From Companilactobacillus allii (GTDB lineage Bacteria; Bacillota; Bacilli; Lactobacillales; Lactobacillaceae): a stretch of DNA of 64,000 bases. The notes under the pieces are model-generated. The model was given only the letters and a program-made list of their open reading frames with translations, was not told where the DNA came from and made no database searches. The stretch spans positions 982,053 to 1,046,052 of the forward strand of contig NZ_CP019323.1 of assembly GCF_001971585.1 (NCBI RefSeq). The letters are read 5' to 3'. This document shows, in pieces, positions 35,470-44,456 of this stretch. A program made the position numbers and the translations under genes. Position 1 is the stretch's first letter; each line of letters starts with the position of its first letter.

Positions 35470-36759
35470 ATGCTAATTAACTTTGAAGTTCAAAATTTCA
35501 CTTCGATAAAGGACAGGATTTCTCTATCAGCCGAGACAGGTGAAAGATTACGAAAATTTAGAGATAGCAATACAATCACAGAAAATGGTATTTCGCTGTT
35601 AAAAAGTCTGCTTATTTTTGGACCAAACGGGTCTGGTAAGTCAAACTTACTAGATGGACTACATTTAATGAGAGGTATGGTTTTAAATAATACTTCTAAT
35701 GCAACTGAGAATTTTAGATATTATTATCCATTCAAATTAAATAGCAATAGTCAAAAAAATGATGTTTCATTTTTAGTTGAGTTTAATTATGTGAACCAAA
35801 CCTATAGATATGAGTTTTCATTTAACAGAAATGAAATAACCTCAGAGAAATTGACTTTAATTAATTCGATAAAAGATATGGTTTATTTTGATCGTGATCA
35901 TCAAAATTTTGATGTATTACCTGACAACTTAAAGGAAGTATCGATAATAACACGAGCTAATTCCCTATTACTTTTTAATGCTCAACAATATAATGATGAA
36001 GTTTCAATCAATGTTTTTAAATGGTTTAAACAAGATTTGATTTTTGTAAATGATACTGTTGTGTCGGATCAATTAATAGATTTAATGAAGAATGATTTTA
36101 TTAAAGATGAATTTTTAAAATTTTTACAATTTGCGGATTTCAACATAGTGAATGTAAATATTAGAGAAGTTGGAATTCCTCCTATTCCAGAACAATTTAA
36201 ACAAATAATAAATTCACTTGATTCAAATATAGAGCTTCCTACAACGCGTCAAGAATTATATGCGGTACATAAGAAATATAATGATGACGGTGATGTTATT
36301 GAGAATGAAGAAATTCCATTGTCAATGGAATCCAGGGGAACTCAAAAAATATTTTTGATAGCATTATCCATAATTGATGCACAGGTTAATGGGAATGGTA
36401 AGACGTTATTATTTGATGAGTTTGATGATTCCTTACATTTTGAACTGTCTAACGCTTTAATACATGTCTTTAATTCTGTGCAGAATAAAAATCAATTTAT
36501 TTTGACTACTCATGAATTACAGTTGTTAGATGCTGACCTAAGAGTAGACCAAATATATCTGATGGAAAAAGACTTTCAAGGAGTAAGTGATTTGAAATCG
36601 GTATTTGACTTCAGTGATGCCAGAACTTCAGGAAGACGAGATATTGCATTTATGCGTAGATATATGGAAGGTAGATTTGGTGCGATGCCACAAATAGATG
36701 TGGATTCAATGCTTTCTTCGCTTGATTTTTCTTTGAAAGGAACAGGGGAAAATGGGTAG
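35470..36759 (+). CDS. abiLi: AAA ATPase of an AbiL-like (RloA/RloB) defence pair
   Basis: ATG 35470 (GGAAGGAGG upstream) gives 429 residues. Walker A is FGPNGSGKSN (50-59), Walker B is in LLFDEFDDSLHF, and FILTTHELQLLDAD follows. The middle domain is diverged from the 33726 protein, but the C-terminal YMEGRFGAMPQ is shared. The next gene, overlapping by 8 bp, encodes an RloB protein. RloA-RloB pairs correspond to lactococcal abortive infection system AbiL (AbiLi-AbiLii). The mechanism of this family is not established from sequence. Confidence 0.78.
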   Translation: MLINFEVQNFTSIKDRISLSAETGERLRKFRDSNTITENGISLLKSLLIFGPNGSGKSNLLDGLHLMRGMVLNNTSNATENFRYYYPFKLNSNSQKNDVSFLVEFNYVNQTYRYEFSFNRNEITSEKLTLINSIKDMVYFDRDHQNFDVLPDNLKEVSIITRANSLLLFNAQQYNDEVSINVFKWFKQDLIFVNDTVVSDQLIDLMKNDFIKDEFLKFLQFADFNIVNVNIREVGIPPIPEQFKQIINSLDSNIELPTTRQELYAVHKKYNDDGDVIENEEIPLSMESRGTQKIFLIALSIIDAQVNGNGKTLLFDEFDDSLHFELSNALIHVFNSVQNKNQFILTTHELQLLDADLRVDQIYLMEKDFQGVSDLKSVFDFSDARTSGRRDIAFMRRYMEGRFGAMPQIDVDSMLSSLDFSLKGTGENG

Positions 36760-37357
36760 ACGTAAGTCAAGGGGAATACCGCTTAAAAAAATCATTGCTA
36801 TATATTGTGAAGGAGAATCTGAAAAGTCATATTTCGATATGCTTAATAGAAAGTATCATGGAGCTAATGTACATTCTATAAAGTTACAGGTGAATTCAAT
36901 GGGTTCTTCAGGTGAAAAGTTAATAATAGAAGCAATTGCCAAGAACAAGATACGAAGTAAACAACGTAATATAGATCAAACTTACGTTATTTTTGACAAG
37001 GATGAACATACTAAACAGCAATTAGAGCGATGTTTAAAATTGGCAAAGCAACATAATATTAAAATAATGTTTTCAAATATCAGTTTTGAAATATGGATTT
37101 TGTTACATTTTGAGATGGTAAGTAGAACTTATACAAACGAGGAATTAGTATCTAGATTATCAAGAAAAGAATTTTTTGATTGTGACTATCACAAATTTAA
37201 AGGAAATAATTACAGCGGATACTTAATTGACAGAGTTAAGCAGGCCAAGTTAAATGCCGATGAATTATTTCAAAAAAATAACAATTGGTTAAAGGATGAG
37301 CCATTTACTAATATTCAAGAATACTTGGCAGAAATATATGGTGTTGATACATTTTAA
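36752..37357 (+). CDS. abiLii: RloB-domain protein of the AbiL-like pair
   Basis: A 201-residue protein starting with a basic stretch (MGRRKSRGIPLKK), then IIAIYCEGESEKSYFDML, a TOPRIM-like Glu motif typical of RloB, DQTYVIFDKDEHT with conserved acidic residues, and NISFEIWILLHFE. These are the standard RloB signatures, suggesting a metal-dependent nuclease. The start overlaps the ATPase stop by 8 bp, showing translational coupling. The pair is more AT-rich than its surroundings. Confidence 0.8.
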   Translation: MGRRKSRGIPLKKIIAIYCEGESEKSYFDMLNRKYHGANVHSIKLQVNSMGSSGEKLIIEAIAKNKIRSKQRNIDQTYVIFDKDEHTKQQLERCLKLAKQHNIKIMFSNISFEIWILLHFEMVSRTYTNEELVSRLSRKEFFDCDYHKFKGNNYSGYLIDRVKQAKLNADELFQKNNNWLKDEPFTNIQEYLAEIYGVDTF

Positions 37358-37452
37358 ATATTAAAAAACCCTATATTTCTTAATATTTAATTGAAGATAA
37401 TGTCGCGAAATAGTACTCTAACTACATAGATATTATAAGGGGGAGTACGAGT

Positions 37453-39222
37453 ATGAATAAAAAATGGGTCGCTTCTACCGCTGTAGCTAGTGTTTTGGCT
37501 GCAATTGGTATTTCTTCCAATACGGCACACGTACATGCCGCCGTTACGAGCAATGATGACAATAATGATAACCAAGATCAAGACTCAGTTAGTTCTACTA
37601 AGGATGCAAGTGTTGCCAGTGTAATGGACACGCAAGGTGCACCACTTAGTGACGCTACAGCTGATGCTATTGATTCTGCCAATAGTGATCCTAATACCAC
37701 TGGGACTAGTGTTTTGGAAAGAAGTGCAGCTACTGCTTTAACACAGGCTACTACTACAAGCACTGTAACTAGTGCGCAACAACAGGCCTTTTTGGCAACT
37801 GCTGTGCCGATGGCACAAAAGGCTTCTTCAGAATACAAAGTGTATACCTCTGTTATGTTGGCACAAGCTATACTAGAGAGCGGTTGGGGTCAATCTGGCC
37901 TTGCCACACAAGCACATAATCTGTTTGGAATCAAAGGAAGTTATAACGGATCATACCTTTCCATGCCAACTTCTGAATGGGACGCGGACAAGGGATGGTA
38001 TACTATTTATGCCAACTTTGCGAAGTATCCATCATATTATGAATCCTTTGCAGATAATGGCAATAAGTTGCGCAATGGTGTTTCTTGGGATTCATCATTC
38101 TATAGTGGAACTTGGAAAGAGAATTGTTCGTCATATAAAGATGCCACGGCATGGCTTCAAGGAAGATATGCTACTGCACCTACATATGCATCTATCTTGA
38201 ATAATCTTATTGAGACTTATAATCTTACTCAATACGATGGTGATGCATCTACTGGTGGAGCGTCTGATAACAATTCAGGTGATAATACGAATGAACAGAT
38301 CAATGGTACTGTAACCAAGACAAAAGATGTCGCTACAGTTACTAATAAAAAGAGTGCAATGTTATATCTATATGCTAATCCAGACCAATCAGCTAATCGT
38401 GCATTGGGATATGGAACCTCTTGGGCGGTCACTGCTAAAGTTGTAACACCTAGTGGTCAGGTATATTACAAGGTCAGTTCGACTGAGTATGTTAAAGCCG
38501 AAGATGTTCAATTGAAGTCTGTTGAATCGACAGTGACTACTAATCCACCGGTGTCTATTTCTGATTCCGCGATTGTGATCAAGAATGCTGGTACTAAAGT
38601 TTATAGTTCAGCAGATAAGTCGACAGCGACTGGTCGAGTGCTCCCATATCAGTCAGCATGGATAACTACAAAGTATGTTACTAATAGTAATAATGAGAAA
38701 TTTTATTTCGTTGGTACAAATTCATATATATCTGCGGACGATGTTGAGTTGAAATCTGAACAAGCAAATGAGGACTATAAGAGTGATGTGATCACCTCTT
38801 ATCCTGATATTGTTCACGTGACTGCAACACCAAGTGCGAAGGTATATGATGACAAACATCGAGCTCTTGCTATAAGCTTACTCAATAATACTGATTGGAA
38901 AATTGACAAAAAGTCAACGCATTCTGATGGTACTATTTGGTATAGAGTAGCTACAGGCCAATGGGTTAGCGCCAATGATGTACAAGTTAAAGGATCAAAT
39001 TATATCAAGACTGTATCCGGATCTGTAAAGATCAATTACATCCCTGGATACGGTGTAAATGTATACAATAGTCCCGCAGCCAACAACAAATTCACAGGAA
39101 CTAGGTTGGCTGACGGTACGACTTGGCAAGTTACATCCCAGCAAATAGTCGATGGTCAAACGTGGTACAAAGTATCATCCGGCTGGGTAAATGGAAAATA
39201 TTGTATTTATACTGCAAATTAG
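37453..39222 (+). CDS. SLAP-anchored N-acetylglucosaminidase (GH73-type autolysin)
   Basis: The 589-residue secreted protein has a signal peptide (cleavage after VHA) and a Ser/Asp/Thr-rich linker. A GH73 glucosaminidase domain spans about 115-260, with the catalytic Glu in AQAILESGWGQSGLA and the HNLFGIKG and WLQGRYATAPTYA motifs. Four SLAP repeats follow to the C-terminus. It cleaves peptidoglycan between N-acetylglucosamine and N-acetylmuramic acid and is held on the wall by SLAP. ATG 37453 follows AAGGGGGAG. Confidence 0.88.
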   Translation: MNKKWVASTAVASVLAAIGISSNTAHVHAAVTSNDDNNDNQDQDSVSSTKDASVASVMDTQGAPLSDATADAIDSANSDPNTTGTSVLERSAATALTQATTTSTVTSAQQQAFLATAVPMAQKASSEYKVYTSVMLAQAILESGWGQSGLATQAHNLFGIKGSYNGSYLSMPTSEWDADKGWYTIYANFAKYPSYYESFADNGNKLRNGVSWDSSFYSGTWKENCSSYKDATAWLQGRYATAPTYASILNNLIETYNLTQYDGDASTGGASDNNSGDNTNEQINGTVTKTKDVATVTNKKSAMLYLYANPDQSANRALGYGTSWAVTAKVVTPSGQVYYKVSSTEYVKAEDVQLKSVESTVTTNPPVSISDSAIVIKNAGTKVYSSADKSTATGRVLPYQSAWITTKYVTNSNNEKFYFVGTNSYISADDVELKSEQANEDYKSDVITSYPDIVHVTATPSAKVYDDKHRALAISLLNNTDWKIDKKSTHSDGTIWYRVATGQWVSANDVQVKGSNYIKTVSGSVKINYIPGYGVNVYNSPAANNKFTGTRLADGTTWQVTSQQIVDGQTWYKVSSGWVNGKYCIYTAN

Positions 39223-39249
39223 AGGACGCTTATGCGTCTTCTTTTTTTT
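39221..39249 (+). terminator. Terminator overlapping the glucosaminidase stop codon
   Basis: AGAGGACGC pairs with GCGTCTTCT around TTAT, then a T run. The stem begins inside the TAG stop. Confidence 0.88.
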
Positions 39250-39270
39250 GTTTTTACGGGAGGAAAAATA

Positions 39271-40035
39271 GTGTCTTATAAGTTCGATGATATAGTTCTA
39301 TCGACAAACTTTTTACTTAATGATGGAATTAACCTGATGTATAAGAAAGAAGATTTCACGGTGGACAACGATATTATTGCGTTAATCAATATCAAAGATA
39401 CAAATGAGGTCGATGGTCAAACAATCGTTATTCACAATGAATACGGGATATTCTTCGTTGATAAGACGACTAAGCAATTGATGAATGAGTTCCACAAGTA
39501 CAACCGTGTCGGATTCTTAGTTAGCAAGTTTCTGGCTGGCTTCTTCCATTTGAAATACAATATCCCGATGGTAATGGGTTATTCGGCATACATGCCAATG
39601 ATTGGTGGAAGCCGTAGCTGTGCAGATTGGATCGGTGTACATTGGGTAAAATCTTGCAGACAAGAGGACAAAGTAGCTATATTCAAACTGGAAGTTGGTG
39701 GAGTTATCAGCTTGGCATTCCCGATTGGGGATTTGTCGGATCGAGTCCACAATGTTTGTTTCCTGACCGAGAATCACATAGTGGCACTAGAAGAATTCTC
39801 AAAATTAGCCAATGGTCGATATGTCCCAAGTGGACACGTTGGATTATTGCGTCCATACCGTAAGTGTAAATGTAAGGTACATGGCAGTGTTCCCAGTAAG
39901 TGGAAGGATGTTAATTACAAAATTGATATGTTGGTGCAATATTTGCTGGATATCATCACACATGGTGAATTGGGTAGTGAAGAGTCGATTACCGTGTTCA
40001 AGCAGAAAATCTCACGAGAAAAGAGACTTTATTAA
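39271..40035 (+). CDS. comK: ComK-like competence transcription factor
   Basis: GTG 39271 is chosen because GGGAGGAAAAATA precedes it, giving 254 residues. Residues about 25-130 align by eye with B. subtilis ComK: an IDxT/VDGQTIVIHNEYG strand pair, a basic helix region, then IPMVMGYSAYMPMIGG and SRSCADWIGVHWV, the counterpart of the ComK IFLFPT...QCGWISHVHV segment. It is longer than B. subtilis ComK (192), with a Cys/His-containing insertion (RKCKCKVHG). ComK activates late competence genes. The next gene is a competence-type sigma factor. Confidence 0.72.
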   Translation: MSYKFDDIVLSTNFLLNDGINLMYKKEDFTVDNDIIALINIKDTNEVDGQTIVIHNEYGIFFVDKTTKQLMNEFHKYNRVGFLVSKFLAGFFHLKYNIPMVMGYSAYMPMIGGSRSCADWIGVHWVKSCRQEDKVAIFKLEVGGVISLAFPIGDLSDRVHNVCFLTENHIVALEEFSKLANGRYVPSGHVGLLRPYRKCKCKVHGSVPSKWKDVNYKIDMLVQYLLDIITHGELGSEESITVFKQKISREKRLY

Positions 40036-40211
40036 AGTCGCCAAGTTAGAGTTTGGATTGTGAATTATCACGGTTCTTTATTTTTGCATCGTAATAGAAT
40101 CCCCAGTTATCAAACTTTGTATAGCAACTTAGCAACTAACAATATCAAACTTGTCTTGTTATATTGATTCTTGCCATAAGCGCTTATGAGTAATTGATAG
40201 AGGTGAGATTA

Positions 40212-40703
40212 TTGGTCACATTGGAGGATGGCTTCAACAAGGCAATTAAGAATGAGAGATTGATCCACGGCGTTTTGAAACGAGTCAATATTTATCAGAA
40301 TAGATTCGACTATGAGGATTATTTTCAAGAGGCTGTGATCATATATGCGCACAGTTATGTTCAATATATGTCTGAGCATAACGGTGAGGGTGGATTCGAT
40401 GTGCATATTTATCAGAAATTAAAATGGAGAATGACGGATCAACTGCGACAAGATAAGCGATTCTTCGAACTGCATTCTTTTGATGAATTGGACTTATCAA
40501 CAATTAAGTATGAAGCTAACGACTTGCTGGAATGCCTTAATATAAGCGGATTATCCACGATTGAAGCACGAATATTGCAGGAACATTTCATTAACAATAA
40601 TTCTCTATCGGAATTGTCACAGCGTTACAAGTGTAGTACTCGTAATCTCAGGTACCACCGGAATAGGCTTTTGGTTAAATTACGAGCCAGCATAACGGCG
40701 TGA
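40212..40703 (+). CDS. Competence-type alternative sigma factor (ComX/SigH-like)
   Basis: TTG 40212 with AGAGGTGAG 5-6 nt upstream gives 163 residues. Region 2-like helices contain DYEDYFQEAVIIYAHSYVQ and KLKWRMTDQLRQD. Region 4 is a helix-turn-helix near the C-terminus (LSELSQRYKCSTRNLRYHRN). Size and layout match the small sigma factors called SigH/ComX in lactobacilli, which direct transcription of DNA-uptake genes. It lies 176 bp after comK on the same strand. No ComR/ComS-type regulator is nearby. Confidence 0.7.
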   Translation: MVTLEDGFNKAIKNERLIHGVLKRVNIYQNRFDYEDYFQEAVIIYAHSYVQYMSEHNGEGGFDVHIYQKLKWRMTDQLRQDKRFFELHSFDELDLSTIKYEANDLLECLNISGLSTIEARILQEHFINNNSLSELSQRYKCSTRNLRYHRNRLLVKLRASITA

Positions 40704-40807
40704 AGGTTACTATCTGGTTACAGATATGTTACTTTCAATTAATTTATGAAAAATCTTGTTATAATTTAGAGGTTAAGAAAATTAACGGCGGGAAGGAAAT
40801 ATTTATT

Positions 40808-41755
40808 ATGGTATCAAAAAAGAAATTAATGGCGAGTGTAGCGACAACTGTTGCTTTGACTGGGGCCGGATTCATGACTGTAGGACAGGTAGTTCCACAG
40901 CTTGTTATCCAACAAAACGTTAAGGCTGCTTCAGCAATCAACGACTACATTTCTAATAACAATATTCAACCAGTATCTATTCAAAATGAAGAGGGTACAT
41001 TCAGTAAATGGTTCGGCTACGAAAATGGTGTAGGGAAGCCTGAAGGTGTCGTAGTTCACGAAACAGCCACTCCTGGTGCTACAGCTAGGAATGAAGTTAC
41101 ATACTTTAACCGTGAATGGTCAACTATGTATTCATATGTTCATGCTTTTGTTGATAATAACGAAATCATCAATATTCACAATACTGATTACGGTGTATGG
41201 GGTGCTGGTCAGACAGCAAATGCTAAGTATATTCAGATCGAATTATGTGAAGTAAGTACAACAGATGAATTCGCACGTTCAATCTCAAATGATGCTTACT
41301 ATATTGCTAGTAAGTTGATTCAATACAACCTACCATTCACACCTGGTACAACGGTTCTATCACATAACGATGTATCAAATAAATACGGTGATACTAACCA
41401 TACCGACCCAGTTGGCTACTTTGCAGCTTGGGGTTACAGCATGGACCAATTCTATGACTTGATTGGTACATATTATAATAACCTTAAAGCCAGCGGTTCA
41501 GTAACTAACGGTGGTGGAAGCACAAGTACAACAGATCCTGATACAGATAGTAGTACAATCAAAGTTAATAACACAGATGGCTACTACGTTCCTATCGTTT
41601 CATTTGATAGTACAGGAGTCGCTACAGCAGTTAAGAGTCGTGCGTTAGCTAATAATACTCCTTGGTATACTGATAAAACTAAAGATTACGAAGGTCATAC
41701 ATATCACCGTGTTGCCACAAACGAGTGGGTATCTGATCAATATATAGTAAACTAG
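40808..41755 (+). CDS. SLAP-anchored N-acetylmuramoyl-L-alanine amidase
   Basis: ATG 40808 (GGAAGG upstream) gives 315 residues. A signal peptide ends near VKAAS. An amidase_2 domain spans about 40-220, with zinc-ligand motifs VVHETATPGATARNE, YVHAFVDNNEIINIH and GDTNHTDPVGYF. One SLAP domain closes the protein (KSRALANNTPWYTDKTK, YHRVATNEWVSDQYI). It cleaves the bond between MurNAc and the stem peptide. It probably acts with the SLAP glucosaminidase in wall turnover. A repeat element begins on its stop codon. Confidence 0.88.
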   Translation: MVSKKKLMASVATTVALTGAGFMTVGQVVPQLVIQQNVKAASAINDYISNNNIQPVSIQNEEGTFSKWFGYENGVGKPEGVVVHETATPGATARNEVTYFNREWSTMYSYVHAFVDNNEIINIHNTDYGVWGAGQTANAKYIQIELCEVSTTDEFARSISNDAYYIASKLIQYNLPFTPGTTVLSHNDVSNKYGDTNHTDPVGYFAAWGYSMDQFYDLIGTYYNNLKASGSVTNGGGSTSTTDPDTDSSTIKVNNTDGYYVPIVSFDSTGVATAVKSRALANNTPWYTDKTKDYEGHTYHRVATNEWVSDQYIVN

Positions 41756-41872
41756 AGCGCCACAACACACGGGAAATTCCGAGCATTAACGCAAATAGTC
41801 CCGATATTCACGAAAGTGAATACCGGGACTATTTTTGTTAAGCGGAAGAAATTGTGTGTTGTGGCGCGTTTC
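41754..41872 (+). repeat. Structured intergenic repeat, copy F1 (second subtype)
   Basis: It starts on the amidase stop codon (TAGAGCG) and ends GCGTTTC. The outer stem GCGCCACAACACAC / GTGTGTTGTGGCGC is perfect. The internal loop is GAGCATTAACG / GTTAAGCGGAAG, the middle stem AAATAGTCCCG / CGGGACTATTT and the cap ATTCACGAAAGTGAAT. Confidence 0.9.
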
Positions 41873-41878
41873 AAATAT

Positions 41879-41998
41879 AGAGCGCTTCAAAATACGGGTA
41901 ATTTCCGAGCATTAACGCAAATAGTTCCGGCATTCACGAAAGTGAATACCGGAACTATTTTTGTTAAGCGGAAGAAATTGTATTTTGAAGCGCGTTTG
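41879..41998 (+). repeat. Structured intergenic repeat, copy F2
   Basis: Tandem to F1, with the same interior. The outer stem has changed on both sides (GCGCTTCAAAATAC / GTATTTTGAAGCGC) and the middle stem covaries (ATAGTTCCG / CGGAACTAT). Confidence 0.92.
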
Positions 41999-42066
41999 CG
42001 AAGCAAACAAGAAACAATCAAGCTTGTACGTAATCATACAAACATGCAAATACCAGCTTCTTTTAA

Positions 42067-42102
42067 GTTAAGCGGAAGAAATTGTGTGTTGTGGCGCGTT
42101 TC
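42067..42102 (+). repeat. Half copy F3 of the structured repeat
   Basis: Contains only the right arm, GTTAAGCGGAAGAAATTG followed by TGTGTTGTGGCGCGTTTC, identical to F1. It may be left over from a deletion or template switch. Confidence 0.85.
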
Positions 42103-42219
42103 CGCAAGTTCAGGAAGGAAGTCAGAGAAGAAAAACACAAACAGGTTCAATTTCTAATTGAAAAATTCCTAAAAAATATTGTCCCGTTGTATAATTGAAA
42201 GTATATAGGAGAAAAATCG

Positions 42220-43629
42220 ATGAGAAAAAAATTTTTAACAGTATTGGGGATTTTATTTCTTTTTATCGTACTTTCAGGTTGTGGCAAAAAAGATAATGCA
42301 CAAGTCACGGATACATCAAAGACCTGGTACATATTCCAAGATCAAGGGGAATCAGATGTAATCTCCATAAAATTTTTGAAAAATAACAAGGCCAAGGTTA
42401 AAGATACCTTGTCACTAGGCGATAGTGTCGGGATCGATAGGAAGAATGATAACAATTCTAATCCAAGTTATACTCTAGACCGAGATGGTAAGACGATAAC
42501 TATTAATTCTAGTAATCAGGTCGTCTTTAAGTTGCTCAAGCCATACAAAGAGAATGTTTATGGTCGGCATATGAAGGGATATTATGTGCAATATCAAGGT
42601 CAAACTTACAAGTTTGGCTATATTACCAAGACTGATAAGAAGGTAGCGACTAATAAGTCGAAGTCACAAAATATCGCATACAAGTCGATGTCTAATCATA
42701 TTGTTAATGTTAATAGTGATGCCACGCCGCTGAAGGACTCTAATTTGGCCGGTAATTTTAACTTCTCTACTATTATTAATTACCGTAGAACCGATGGTAA
42801 TTTGACTGTTAATACTAATGGGACATATCAGATGACGATGACCGAGCACGCTGCACAACCAAGTACTGAAACAACTGATAGTAAAGTTGTCATCGCTACA
42901 ACAGTTGAGTCTGGTCAGGTTCAAAGTATGTACGGCAAGGTTTATTTGATACCAAAGAACTTCTTGTCGATATCGTATTATTTCCATGGTCAAAATCAAG
43001 ACCGGTTATTGCCCAAGAGTGTCAACTTAAAAGTTAACTCCAAAGCAGTCGGTAACCAGATTGATCGAGCAAAGACTCGTATAGAGAATGATAATGGACA
43101 AGTCTATCTATTCTCATCTGATTTCACAGTCAGGAAACAAGAGAATCAGACTAATACTTCTGGTAACTTGTTGACGACTTCAAGTACGCCTCAGACTAGC
43201 TTGAAGAACGATATCACTCAGACTTATAACTATTATAGAAACTATAAGGCCAATCCAGTGTCTTCGAATGCTGACTTTATGCAACTGGCTGCGGCAATTT
43301 CTGATAATAATGATAAGAAACTAGGTAGTGTTGCGGTCAACTTCGGTGGTAAATTCGGAATTGACCAAGTGCCAAGTGACTACACAGGTGTCGATGTCGA
43401 TGGGAAGAATCAGCCACTGATGCAATATCTATTCTTAGTAACACCTGCTGCTTATAAGGAAAATGGACCAACGATAGCAACCAATCAAGGCAAGTTCTTG
43501 ATCTATGGCATGCTCAATAATCGACTATTCATCTTAAGACAGCCAGATACAGATTCAGCAACGGTCACGTGGACGCTAGTTAAAGGAGTTTCGTTAAAGG
43601 TTCCAGAGTTGAAGTTTACTTTGAATTAG
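42220..43629 (+). CDS. Lipoprotein of unknown function (469 aa)
   Basis: The lipoprotein signal MRKKFLTVLGILFLFIVLSGC has the lipobox LSGC (Cys21). The mature part contains SKTWYIFQDQGESDVISI, Asn/Thr/Ser-rich beta segments and no recognised catalytic motif. I do not recognise the family. GGAG precedes ATG 42220. It is followed, 16 bp after its stop, by the DUF218 gene, so the two are probably co-transcribed. Confidence 0.7.
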   Translation: MRKKFLTVLGILFLFIVLSGCGKKDNAQVTDTSKTWYIFQDQGESDVISIKFLKNNKAKVKDTLSLGDSVGIDRKNDNNSNPSYTLDRDGKTITINSSNQVVFKLLKPYKENVYGRHMKGYYVQYQGQTYKFGYITKTDKKVATNKSKSQNIAYKSMSNHIVNVNSDATPLKDSNLAGNFNFSTIINYRRTDGNLTVNTNGTYQMTMTEHAAQPSTETTDSKVVIATTVESGQVQSMYGKVYLIPKNFLSISYYFHGQNQDRLLPKSVNLKVNSKAVGNQIDRAKTRIENDNGQVYLFSSDFTVRKQENQTNTSGNLLTTSSTPQTSLKNDITQTYNYYRNYKANPVSSNADFMQLAAAISDNNDKKLGSVAVNFGGKFGIDQVPSDYTGVDVDGKNQPLMQYLFLVTPAAYKENGPTIATNQGKFLIYGMLNNRLFILRQPDTDSATVTWTLVKGVSLKVPELKFTLN

Positions 43630-43645
43630 TTCGGGGGGAATTCTT

Positions 43646-44446
43646 ATGGGATATTTTTTATTAGCGATATTCATAGGGTTACTGGAGCTACTATTGATTT
43701 TTCGAACGCGTTCTATGTTTAGCAGACCTCCCTTTTTGACAATTGGAACTATGGCGATCCTTTTGACACTATTGTTCATTCACATGATAAATTGTAATGC
43801 ACCATTAATACTGCGATATTATGTGATTACGATATTCACGGTTGATTCAGTCTTGTTGGTGATTTTATTGTGTTACCTATTGTATGTATATTATTTCTTG
43901 CGACATGCGAAGATTCAAGAGTCTGATTATTTGTTGGTATTGGGTACGAATACTTTTACCAAGCGAGTCTCACCAGTCTTGCAAGACAGATTGGATATGA
44001 CGATAGCAGCGTATCATCGATTGGGTGATTATCCCATGATTATTGTGAGTGGTGGAAGAAACTTCAGACCACCATTGATCGAGGACAATCTAATGAAGGA
44101 TTATTTAGTCGAACACGGAATCCCGACATCAAAGATCCTTCTTGAGAATAGGTCGACCAATACGATACAGAAGTTAGAATATTCGTCGATTCTATTAAAA
44201 GAGGATTGGAATGGCGAGAATGTTCCACGGGTAACTATTATTACTAGTGAGTTTCATATCCCTAGAACGATGCGTTATTTGAAGAACCTAGGCATATTAG
44301 TCAGCTATTTACCAGCAAGAACGATGCCAGTTTTTAAGTGGCCAGCTATGTTTCGTGAGTTTACAGTGATAGTCTGGTATTATAGGTACACTATTATGTC
44401 GTTGATGTTTATAATTTTAGTATTATTTCTTAGCGTATTAGAGTAA
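43646..44446 (+). CDS. YdcF/SanA-like DUF218 membrane protein
   Basis: A 266-residue protein with four N-terminal membrane segments (MGYFLLAIFIGLLELLLIF and following), a DUF218 domain with DYLLVLGTNTF, PMIIVSGGRNF, LLENRSTNTIQKLEYS and VTIITSEFHIPRTMR, and a C-terminal membrane anchor. DUF218 proteins such as ElyC and SanA act in envelope/lipid-carrier metabolism. GGGGGG precedes ATG 43646. The next gene starts 10 bp after its stop. Confidence 0.82.
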   Translation: MGYFLLAIFIGLLELLLIFRTRSMFSRPPFLTIGTMAILLTLLFIHMINCNAPLILRYYVITIFTVDSVLLVILLCYLLYVYYFLRHAKIQESDYLLVLGTNTFTKRVSPVLQDRLDMTIAAYHRLGDYPMIIVSGGRNFRPPLIEDNLMKDYLVEHGIPTSKILLENRSTNTIQKLEYSSILLKEDWNGENVPRVTIITSEFHIPRTMRYLKNLGILVSYLPARTMPVFKWPAMFREFTVIVWYYRYTIMSLMFIILVLFLSVLE

Positions 44447-44456
44447 GGGGTGTTGT

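Noticed and set aside
37355-37391. Inverted repeat TAAATATTAA / TTAATATTTA after abiLii as a terminator
   Set aside because: All A/T, long loop and no T run; may be chance in AT-rich DNA.
41816-42157. 113-residue plus-strand ORF after the amidase
   Set aside because: It lies across repeats F1-F3 and is explained by their sequence.
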